Below, piece by piece: positions 1 to 12,200 of a stretch of DNA of 64,000 nucleotides. The position numbers and the translations under genes are program-made. Every line of letters starts with the position of its first letter. Within the stretch, counting starts at the first letter, position 1. The stretch spans positions 62,001 through 126,000 of the forward strand of contig NMRA01000563.1 of assembly GCA_002633005.1 (NCBI GenBank), in the 5' to 3' direction. A model generated the notes under the pieces. The model ran no database searches, was not told the DNA's origin, and was given only the letters and a program-made list of their open reading frames with translations. The stretch comes from Phoronis australis (lineage: Eukaryota > Phoronida > Phoronidae).

Positions 1-248
1 ACACATGTGACGAAAATAAACTTAAGTTTTGACGATTCATTCATTATAACAGTAGCTGTTGTGGTCACTTTCAAACTTTGGGACTCTCTGGTTACTACAT
101 TTGTGTTATTTCTAGTCGTAAACTGAGTTTGATATGAAGCATTCTTCTAGAACTGTGTTTCCCTCCATCGTCCCTGTGTTGTGTGTGGTGACTGGTTCTT
201 TCTGGACAACAACTGAATGTTGTCATGTGTTATTATGTGTCGTTTCAG

Positions 249-290
249 AGACCCGTCAGCAATGGCTTGCCACCCACACCTAAAGTTCAT
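249..290 (+). CDS. MAP4K3/5: MAP4K exon a (linker before CNH domain)
   Basis: The exon lies between a TTTCAG acceptor and a GTGAGT donor and encodes 14 residues, RPVSNGLPPTPKVH, in phase 0/0. The NGLPPTPKVH string is characteristic of the MAP4K3/5 linker just before the CNH domain. Confidence 0.9.
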
Positions 291-3200
291 GTGAGTCTGG
301 AATATGATAGTCAAGTGTTTCTTAGTGTGCCTTCTTACTGGTTCTCATACAAAAATGCTTGGGTTTCTTAAGTTGGCTATTCGCTGAAGAACAAGACTGT
401 ACATGTTTGTTGTGAAATTTCCTTGAGTAACAACATTTATCATGGGATTCAAAAAGTGTGGTTACAAAGTGCTGTATCCCATATCGTCGAAACTTTGTGA
501 TTCTAACATATTTCTGTGAATTTTGTTCCATTCTTGATGTCTTTGCATTCATTTAAGGAAATGTGCTAATCTGTGTAAAACTCTGAAAGTTCAAACTTTG
601 TTTAGCGATTTTGTCAAACTTTAGAAAGGTATTCTTACAAACTGCCGTAGTTTGTACACATCGTCAAGATTTTGTGATTTCATCTTATTTCCTAAAATTT
701 TTGCCCATTTTTGATTTTTTCTCATTCATATATGGAAATGTGTGCAACTGCAAGTTTGCTTACAAAGTACCCTAGTCCATATCATTGGTATTTTGCGATG
801 CGACCCAATTTTGGCCTGTTCTTAATTTTCCATCTTAAGAAATGCACTTTCATGTGTAGCCCCCTACAGCTCCTTCATCAATGAATATTGCTGCCTACAA
901 CTACCTTGTCTCAAATGTAAAGTACTCTAGACTTTGTTGTTCCCTGCCTACTTTTTTAAATTTCATCCAGATTCTTACTAGCTTGAGTGTATGAGACATC
1001 AAACTTGTCATTATTCACAGTTTTGCTTGTGCTCATAACTTTTCCCTTTGTGGTGTGAGAACCCTTGCTGTGAGTTGACCTCACTGCTGTTACCCAACCT
1101 CTGTGCTGTGACTCATGCTCTGCTCTGACTGCACCTCAAGGCACCTATTTTTTAATGGTTACCTGTGGAATATCTATTGTTCCTTATCAGGCCATCTTGC
1201 ATTAATCTTTGACCCAACACTGTTTCCAGTGGGGTTGTTTTCCTCTTTAATGTATATGGACTGCACCTCCACTATTTCTTACTGGTCCATCTTGCGTTAA
1301 ACTTCCACTCTCGTGCTGTTTCACCAAAATCTTCAATGAATGCCTGCTGTACATTCAGTAATCCTTGTCTGACCCCAAACTTTTGCAGATGGGCGCCTGT
1401 TTTTCCAAGATCTTCAATGGCTGCCCGTTGCACATTCATTGCTCGGCCAGTTGGATCCACCCAGAGACACGTGATCAGTACATCCTGATTGGCTCGGAGG
1501 AGGGTATCTACCACCTGAACCTGACAGAGATCCACGATGGCACCCTAGAGTTGGTGCACCCCAGGAGGTGCACATGGCTCTATGTCATCAAGGATGTTGT
1601 CATGTCACTGTCAGGTAGGTCATCAAGGATGTTGTCATGTCACTGTCAGGTAGGTCATCAAGGATGTTGTCATGTCACTGTCAGGTAGGTCATCAAGGAT
1701 GTTGTCATGTCACTGTCAGGTAGGTCATCAAGGATGTTGTCATGTCACTGTCAGGTAGGTTGTCATTGTCACATATTGGTGCTAGTAACATGCACGTTTA
1801 AGTTAAAATTTTATGCATTACATGAAAGTTGCATATTTGAAAAAAAATACCAAGGTTTATAATTATTTGCCTTAAGACATTGATGGAGTCTTTGTTTCAG
1901 GCAAGCACCAGCAACTGTTCCGACACGACTTGATGGCAATCATTAATAAACATCAGAACAGGTTCTCCCTACCCATGAACAAGATACCAGAGAGGCTGAT
2001 GCCGAGGTATGATTGAGTAGATCTCTCTAAAAGGCAGTTAGTGATGTAGAGTACTGGTATGCAGTTAGTGATGTAGTATACTGGTATGCAGTTAGTGATG
2101 TAGAGTACTGGTATGCAGTTAGTGATGTAGAGTACTGGTATGCAGTTAGTGATGTAGAGTACTGGTATGCAGTTAGTGATGTAGAGTACTGGTATGCTCA
2201 CTAATGTCCTTGCCTATAGCGTAGATAGGTTTCAGAATTGTCGCAACTATTTAGTTATGTTATCCAATGTACTGTATTTAAAGCTCGCAATGATTCTACT
2301 ACCAACATTTATTCACTGTTTGATCATGTAACCACCTTACTTTTTTGTTCGACTGACAACCATGATATTGCTTTTGGACATACAAAGACGTTTAGCAAAT
2401 TATTTGTATGAAGTTCAGTATTAAGTGAAAATGAGTTGTCATTTTTTTTCTCAAACACTGTAATATAATGTACAGGTCGGACCAGTTTTACAGATACATT
2501 GAAGTGGAAACTTTTGATGCTGCTTGCTTGCACTTAACAGAATCTCTACAAGAGGCAGTGCCACCTGGTGGGATGTGTCTGCTTCCTTTACTCAAGGTTG
2601 TGGGTTCAGAGTTCCACCAGGACACACTGCTAGGCACTTGAGTCAGGTCTCTTAAGCTCCTCCGCTCGGTTTTAACTATATAATTTATTAATTAACCATA
2701 AAATTGGTTGCAGGTAATCAGTGCTATGAGCCCAGCTGAGCATCCTGCATACATCCAGTACAACGGTTAGCAGACCACCTGCACTCATTTTTTTAACAGA
2801 ATCCCTTGCCATACAGCACTAAACACCAGATCTTACATGCTTGTAATCATAGCTCCATTTATTTCCAGAAAACTTGTGCCCTCCACTAAGGTTCCTGACA
2901 CAAAGGGATGCTTTAGGTGTTGTGTCAGTCGTAACCCATACAACGGCTATAAGTACTTGTGCGGGGCGCTACCTGACTCCATCATTCTCATGCAGTGGTA
3001 TGAGCCACTTAACAAGTTCATGTTGTTGAAGGTAGGTGGCACTGCACTCATTGATTTCAATCCCAATTTAATTTCATAGAGTGGGATACTTGACATTTGG
3101 TGTTGATGAAGAATGGGTCTGTTACATGTAAATAGATTAGAGCAGAAAGCACTATTCACAGCATTGGAAGGGGGTTTATGGAGCGAGGGTCTCACATGAC

Positions 3201-6200
3201 TACCTGAATACAGGTAGGAATGTTGTCTCACTAACTCCACCTTATGAATTCCAAGCTCTTTATTACACCTTGCGTTTTCACTGTTACTCCCCAGTACGTT
3301 ACAGTAGGTTACAGGACCCTTTATCCTATTTTAGTGCCGTCCTTTTCCTTGTCAATTTTTTATTGCAGCAATTCGAGTATACGTTGTCGACTCCACTTAA
3401 GTGCTTCGAGATGTTGATAACTCCAGAGCTGGAGTACCCCGTAGTCTGTGTGGGAGTGCGCAAAAGGTAAGTTGTTCCACAAGTGGCGCTCTCGTGTGTT
3501 TTTTTAGTTTACTGATTAACTATATTCATCATTTACAGCACTGGGTAATTTTCAGCCTTCCTGAACTGAAACTGGGTTTACTGCTTGCTTTGAGTTAAGT
3601 TCTAAAGTGTGATTGTTATGGTAAAAATTATCGTTGAGGCACTCTCATGCAACTGTTTTTTATTGCTGCTTGTATATTAAGTGTCTTTGTTTATTGATTG
3701 TGACTTTCTGCGTTGTAGTGATGACCGGGTTAGCTTGAAGTTTGACATCGTGAATCTCAACTCAAGCTCCAGCTGGTTCACAGAATCAGAGTCGACAGCA
3801 GGTAAGAATCAGTAACTGAAGTAACTGTATCATTTTGTTGATAATATGTAACTGTACTTTTATTGTATTTCTAGTCAGTGTTTATTTTTGTTATTGATCA
3901 CAGCTACATATTCCTGCTACCAGTAGTTTTGTGTTATTATGTGCGCAAGATGGTCAGTAGACGATAGACATTTCAATCTTTGCATAATCTTAAGTTTGTT
4001 TAGTTTGAGCATGTTAAAGCAGTATATGTCCAACAGTGATGAACTTGAAATTCACTGGGTGGTGGTTGTGAAACAACTGCCCTACCTATAGAAACCCATG
4101 CATTCAAATTACGTGCTACCCTTATGGTTCAAACGGTCTCATTCTGATGAACAGTTTTCTGTTCTCAAGCTATCTAGATCAAAAGGCAACCGTTGTCTTC
4201 ATTAACGCCATCATGTGAACATAAGGCTTTTGTTTGATTGGTAGATTTTACAGTAGTGTACTTTCTGCCTTGTAGTCGTCTAATCTCTTGTATCTGTGCT
4301 GGGCCTTGTATGTTGTTAGTCTCTCGTATTAATTATTTTAAGACTAAGATTGATTTTTTCTCCAGTTTTACGCAGTTATCGAGGTCGCCATGCCAATTGT
4401 AAGAAATGACCCTTTTCTTGCATTGCTTCATTATTTTTGCATGGTCGCCCAGAGAAAGTTTAATTGTACCAGGAGTTTTTCATAGTATAACAACTTGAAA
4501 TGCAAGTTTTATGCTACAAACCTGATTTGATTTTATTAATCACTGAATTTGCATGCGTGTGTTTTACTTTGCCTCACTTGCTAGACAAGCATTCATTATA
4601 TAGTGGTCTTGGAATTAGCAAATGAAATATAACGTCACAACGAATGTATTGGTGATTTGCATGCCTGTTTTGCAACTTCAATGTTGTTGTTCCACAGAGT
4701 TTAGAAAATTTTTTATAGAGATCCTCAGCTTCCCAACTCAGTTCACTGTAATGCATCTCTTAAACTGTGGTTATTAGTTAAGCTGGACTTGCTCTACGTT
4801 ATAGATTGTTCATGTTTTGCAATGCATTACTCTATTTGTTGTGCTAAGTTTTTAGTTAAGGTTATGGATTTCATAGCGAGCATGATAATGAGAGTTGTTG
4901 GCCACAAAGTTTACTGAAGCCAAGTAACCGCATTCAGTGTAGTTGGTGTTCATCCCTCATGAACATTACCGGGAACTAGAAATTCACTAGGTGGTGCTGA
5001 TACTCATAGAAATGGCTGCATTCAGGTAGTCATGTGGGCAGTTATCCCATCAGCTGACCTATGCTAATCATAATTATGCTGTCCGTTCTCAACTTATGCA
5101 GGTGTTAAAAAGAGGGAACTTTCTTCATCAGCATCACCTGGTACATATGAAGTCCTCCATTCTTGTCTCATGAACCATACTTCTCTTCATTTCTTGACAG
5201 GAGACTGGCGTGAGGACGTGCTTGGTTCAGTGTCTTAAACGTGTCTCTATTACAACTGGTTACAATTTTGTATTGCTTGTGGGAAGGAAAATGTGTTCAT
5301 ATGGGAAAGAAATATGTTCATGAGAAAAGAAATATGTTCATAAGGAAGCAGTAATGGTGTTTGACAAATTCTCAATGGAACCTTATGACTGAAGAATTCA
5401 GTTATTTCATCTACAGCGCTGCTGTCATTTTTCAAAATGCATTGTCAGACAGTTGTCAGCTCATAAACACTCGGTGATATCTCGCGTAGTGTGATGAAGT
5501 GTACACAATATGTCTGAAAACAATACTTGTCACTTAAGTGCAGCAGAATTGAAAGCACGGGTCCACTGCTATGTGCATTTTGTTGAGCATACAATTCAAT
5601 GACCATTATACAAGAAACTAAAATTGAAAGTGTTAAGTAATATTTACGAGCAGGAAACTGTCCCACATTGCGTTTGAAAACGAGCAACACTAGTGTAGCT
5701 TTGATCATCGCTGTAATGGCTCTCAGAGATGCTCTGTCCCAAACTAGGTCTTGTCCTGGATCTTTAAGACTCATCTTGTATGACTGGAAAACATGAAGTT
5801 ATCAACAGTGAATCTTTCTGTTTTGAAGCAGTCAATGAACTCAAAGCTAACTCATAGAAATTAAAAGATCAAAACATGTACTATAACGATGGTTTTCAAA
5901 GATGGCGCTGCATGATTAGTTAAAGAGGAATTCACGTGAAAGTTTCAATTTTGCAGCCGTCTGCAGAATTAGTCATGACTGGTAAATGGTATTGTGTCTT
6001 GTTACTTTTGTCTTGTACTATACGGCTTTTTATGATGGGTTTGTTTGCTCATTTAGTGTTGTGTACTGTGTTGTGTTAATTTATCTACTTGATAAGTCTG
6101 ATTGTTGCATGTCATCTACTGCCTTGTTCAACAATAGCAACATGACGCGTGATTGTGCGATGTAATTGTTGTTATCTATGCAGAACTTTGGTGCAAGCAC

Positions 6201-9200
6201 TTTGTGATGTCTGCCATACACTCATTCCTGTTCTTTAATCTATAGATGATCCTGATGAACGCCTCAATCTGACTAACGTAACACAGTTGGAGAAAGACTC
6301 CATTTTAGTCGCATATGATAGTAAGTTGTTGTTCACTGGAGATAATGTAACCTGCTTGTGTGTAAAGTATCCTTTTTAAACTGTAAATTTGTTAATTCTC
6401 AGTCTTGTTTAACTTATACTTGACGTCTTGTTCTCAAAACCATTTTGACAGTATATTGAAATTCTACATGACTTGGGCATGTATCTTTGTTGTTGTGCTT
6501 TGCCTCATATTTCTTATACCTGTTCTACACTTAAAATCCCTTTATTTAGTTCTGCAAAAGGCTTTAAGATGTGTTTGTTCCGATTTCAGCTCCTGTGTAG
6601 CAGCTTTTTGGTTTCTTTCAGATCAAGTTAAAGTTGTAAATATGAATGGCAAATTAAAATCCAGCAAGCGACAGGCAGCAGAATTACATTTTGACTTCCC
6701 AGTAGAGTCATTAGGTAAGTGTCATACTGTTGACTTCCCAGTAGAGTCACTAGGTCAGTTTATTCATTTGACTTTCCAGTATAGTCATTAGGTCAGTTCT
6801 GCACATTTGACTTCCCAGTAGAGTCACTAGGTAAGTTCTATGCATTTGACGTTCCAGTAGAGTCATTAGGTAAGTTCTTTTCATTTGACTTTACAGTAGA
6901 GTTACTACGTAACTACTGTACATTTGACTTCTCAACAGGGTCACAACGTAAGTTCTATACATTTAATTTCACAATAGAGTCACAAGGTAAGTTTCATGTA
7001 GTTGATTTACCAGTACAGTCACTAGGTAAGTTTGAAACATTTTGTTTCCCAGTTGGATGACTCAATATTCCAGATAGATTTTACTTCCAAGATTTTCGCT
7101 GGGTGAATGGGATGCGTTGTGACTTTGCAGGTCACTTATTTGTGGGTTTGATGCCGTTGATTGATTTTGTAGTTTATACCTTCCACGAGGTACCTCTGTT
7201 GTTCTTTAAATGGTTTAGTATTAAGTGCAGGAAAATATATAGAAGTGGATTGTGTAGTTTTAGTCTGTTTACAAGCAGATTGTGTGTTATCATTGTGTTA
7301 ATAAGTGCATTATGTATTTCCAGTGTGTTTACAAGATAGCATGCTTGCTTTCCACCGCCATGGGATGCAGGGCCGCAGTTTTAAAGCCAATGAGGTAATA
7401 CTCCTCTATACATTTTTCTTTGGTGGCAAGAAGACAAAAAAATATCTCGTCTGCAAATACTTGTAGACATGCGCTAATTCTTAGTCCTTAACCTGTTGCA
7501 ACATTATTTTCTACATTAGTTTGACCAATCTTGTTATCTGTGAAGTGCCAACATATGGCATGATGTAGACTAGAGCCACAAACTCATTTATGCGCCCACA
7601 TATTTATATGTGGACGCATTATGCCGTCATCTCTGTCCGTCCGTCCGTCCGTCCGGGCGGCGTCCGTCCGGTGTCCGGCGTCCGCTGCTCTATCTCCAAA
7701 ACCCTTTGACATACGTTCATGAAATTTGGCACATATGTTCCATTCATGAATGGGACGGCATGTGCGAACTTTCGGACGGATCCGACTACCGGTGTGCCCC
7801 CTAGTGGCAATTTTAGTTTTTTACGCTTACCTTTGTATCTTCAAAAGTCCTGAACGGATTTTCATGAAATTTGGTATGTAGGCACCTATTAGTGAGATGA
7901 CGCTATCCTACTGTTTTCAGATGGATTCGACGTAGTTTGCGCCACCTAGTGGCCATTTTTACTGTTTTCGAGTCTGTATTTTTGCGTCCACCCCTCTATC
8001 AACCAAACCGCTCAAAGGATGATTGTGAAAATTGGCGTGTATGTGCTTACTATAAGGAAGACAGCTGACAATGATTTTCAGACGATTTGGACTACTGTGG
8101 CGCCTCCTAGTGGCAGTTTTTTTTTTTTGCGCCCATGGCTGTATCTCCCAAACCGTTTGCAGGATCTTTACTAAATTTAGCAAGTGTATTTATGTGATGT
8201 TGACAACGGACGATGACGACTTTAGGATGATTCTGACTACCGGTATGCCTCTAGTGGCAATTTAAGTATTTCACATTGACCTCTGTATTTTCATAGGTCT
8301 TCAGGTGTATACTTTGTGTTACTTCGTGACTATGAAGGAAAAGTTCCAAGTAGAAATTTGTTTCTGGCATTCTAATGCTGTGCTAATCTCGTATGTTGGT
8401 AAATTTGTTTTTAATTCTATGTTTCTGTGGTGCTTTAAGCAACTGATGCATAGGATGTGCTTGTATTATGAAGATCACTCACATTTTGAAACCTAGCCTA
8501 TTGAGGAGACAATGACCATGCCTTTCCATTTTGCAAAGTACAACATACTACATATATGCCCTCTACTGGCCTTTATGGTACCAATAAACAACCCTAGAAG
8601 GATACCGTATACGGTGCAATTGTGGGCGCATTTCAACGCTCTGCGTTGCTCTTGTTGTTTTTGTTCTTTGAATGGCCATATTGCTTTTGTCAAACCAAAA
8701 AGTGTATCCTACTGTTGAACACTTGAAGGTATCATGTCAGCTTAGACATCTTATCAGCACTATTTAAAGCTTTATTGTTCATGTCATGGAAAGTTATTAC
8801 TATTTTCTGGTTTCACTAATTATAAATATTTGGCACTTTTGTAGGTTACTCAAGAAATCAGTGACAAGTCAAGAATATTTAAAGTCCTAGGCACGGACAG
8901 GTAAGATATAATCATGGGTGACACTAATGTTGACGATGACAATGATATCTATGAAAAAGGGTACTGGATTTATATGACATTTGTAGAGTCATAGTTATGT
9001 AGCAGGTAAGATTTGTACTTTCCACTGTGAGGCATCCTTATTTAACTAAACTTATTTAACAATTTAACCTGCTGCTATAACATGAACCCAACCTGGACAT
9101 TAGAAAATGTTCATTTTATGTGGTTGACAAATTAGTCTTAGCAAAACTGTTGCGTCTATTCAGGTTTTGGCCTTCCCTTATGTTGTTCCTCTGGCTATGC

Positions 9201-12200
9201 TTCAAGCGGGTAAAAACATGCTTTCAGCTGATGTGGAAATCTGTTGTCGCTTGCTTGAAACAGTCCCAACAGAGACTCGACTCTGTTCCCTAAATTTTGT
9301 GTGGATTTCTAGTCGTCGTTTACTCACTAATGTTATACTTACCACCACTTTAGCTTTATTGTGACATTTTCTATTAATGTATGTGAAAACTGAGCCCTTA
9401 TTTCAATGCAAATTAATGAAGTACTTACCGTATTCGCCCTAATAAGTGCCCAGGGCACTTAGAAAAATTTGTTTCAGGAGGGTGGAGGTGCTTATTATAG
9501 CCCAAGTCGTTGAAACCTAGTCTTTGAAATGGCTAGTAAAATTTTTATTTAAATAAGCTAGCATTCATCAAAATTACGCTCTGTGATGTATCTGTAACCT
9601 ATGACAGGCTTTCTACAAAATTGTGGTGCATTGCTATCAAGCTTTGTTGTTAAATTATGATCATTTTTCAGAAAATTGTGCTAAAATCCCAGGGCGAAAA
9701 CTCGCAGACTCATGCGTCGCTACCTCACGATCTTCAATAGAGCAACTTGAATTCTTGAACGAAAATACAGTTTCGACTCAACAAATTACCTGAAGTCCTT
9801 AAGTTTTCAAAGTAGCGTCTTTGAAATTTTTAAGTTCCTTTGGAGTCAGCATTAACTGCATATTAAGTCCAAATCGGCGCTAAATTGTACCCCGCAACAT
9901 GAGAAAAATCTCTGGATGAACACACATTTTGTTGCCACGTGACGTTTGTTTTGAAGTTGGTCTGCGTATTGTGAGAGTGAGCCACTGCGTGTGTGTCATC
10001 AGAGCTCATTTGACAGAGCAAACGCAATGTAACGATCTACTAGGTGTGCATTGTAACATAAGAAATTAACACAAGCAGTAAAGCAGAACATGTTTTATTT
10101 AGCATTTGTTGTTCTCATCTGCTAAAGAACGTTCGAGAATTGTTTCGGTGAGTCACCGGGTGATTGGATGCATGACTGTCTAACAGTTTTCCGGGAGATT
10201 CGGGGGGTGTAAGGGTTCGGAATTGTTCACTATCAGTGGGATATTTTGACTTTAAAAACATCAATTATGATTAATTAAATAATTCCTCCAAAAATTTACA
10301 AGAACGTTTTTACGGTATCAGAAACTTGCGAAAATTAGTGCCAATATTTATTTCTTGCCGATGCTATGCTACCCGTTTCATGAATAGATAGTTCCAGGAG
10401 ACTAATGTCTTCGATGACAAGTACATGTATGTAGCTTGCGAGCTTCCTGGCCACGTGCTATTAACATAGGTCAAATTTTTATTATTCCGTCGATTCGCAG
10501 TTTTCACTTGTACAAAGAAATTTGGATTCCTGTTGAGAGAGGTCTTTAAGGGAAAGATACAAAACAATCCCTTTGGCAAATACGCTGTGTCTGTTTTGAA
10601 AGGCCGGCCAGGCCATAATGGGACACGTTCTTCACAAGATCAGCAAAACTTTTGCATTATTTTCAAAGCACGGTGGAAGTTTGAAGTGACAAATCACGGT
10701 TAAATATGAACATAGTGGCGAGGCTCGTGGTCTACAAATTACGTGCTCATTAGACAATGACTTTCTTCAGGACTGTCGGATCTTATTGATAAATTGAAGG
10801 CGTTACTGTAGAATTTTAGAACTGTAGGTAAGGCATTTTTCACATGTACACGTTCATGGACAAAAACGCGTGGGGGGCTTATTAAGGCGAATATGGTAGT
10901 CCTTAAATTAGGGGTGTTTCATGGAAAGGTACCTGTTTATTATGAATTCAACGTAGAGTTTAGTTTCACTGTGTATCTAAGTTATAACTTGTAGCAGTGA
11001 AGAAAGAATAGAAGACAAAAAGATGATCAATGTCTACATGAAGTCCACAAATGCGTTGAAAATTTATGGAATATGGTTGAGTCCCTATTGGGCCTCTTCA
11101 TGTAGTCGGGCAATGGAGTTTGTTGCACCTCGGTTATTGTTGATTCATGTCACATCTTGGCCTACTAAGTCTACTTAGTAGCTTTTCTAAAATGTAGCAA
11201 TATGTTTCGGCGGTAAAACGTCCACCGTTGTCAAGCTTTATTCAGGGAATGGATGTCAGAATGGCTACAGGTACAATTCACCGATACACGCAAAAATACC
11301 AGAAACGGGATTGACTAGTAATCGGGGAACTGAATCACAACTCAGTGTAACAGTCACAATCCTGTTTTTTGAAATATCTCTTGTTACGTATCATGTGCGA
11401 AATTACAATTCAGTTTATATTGCGCGTTTCATGCTGTGATGGCTTTGAATACCAGACTTGTATGGTGGAAATTATTATCGTTCCGTCATCTCTGTCTGTC
11501 TATCTCAGCGTCTGATGTTTGCTCTTGAATCTCTAAAACCAGTTGATGGAAGTTTGTGAAATTGTTACCACTGCTGTTTGTGCTGTCTTCTTCTCTATCT
11601 GTCAAGCCATTTGAAGTATCTTGAAATTCAATAAATATGAGGTGAGCATGGCTGACATTGATGTTCGGGTGGGTCCAACTACTGTGGTGCCCCCTTTTGA
11701 ATTTGTTTTGTCTGTGCCTTTATATCAGCCAAGTTCCTTAATGGATCTTCATGAAATTTGTTCCAGTTAGAAGAGTACGGCTGACATTGATTTTTCTGAC
11801 AAGTCCAATCGTTTTAGCATTTCTTTGCAGCAATTTAGGTTTGCTTAGCTTATTCCTCAATATTCACCAACATGGATGTTCGTAAATTAGGCAAATAAGT
11901 TTCTGCAAAGGAGACGACAGCACAAGGCTTGTTTCAGGTGGATTTTTCAGTACTGGAATGAATGTTCATAGCTGGCGCCATTACATGGTATAGAAAGAAA
12001 GTTGTTGCCTGGTTGTATTTGAAGACCTACCTTTTCAATGCTGTGCCCCCTAGTGGCAGTATTATTTTGTTGGTGTTCACTCTTTCAGCATTGTCTCTTG
12101 AGTTATCTTTGTAAAATTTAGAATGTGCATCTTTTTGTGTACCGCACTGCTTGATCTGTGTTCATGGAACTATGTTTTCATTAATGATATGATTCAATCA

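Noticed and set aside
7610..8265. Small ORFs within the modular repeat at 7.6-8.7 kb
   Set aside because: They fall in non-conserved frames of a dispersed repeat and are not shared between copies.
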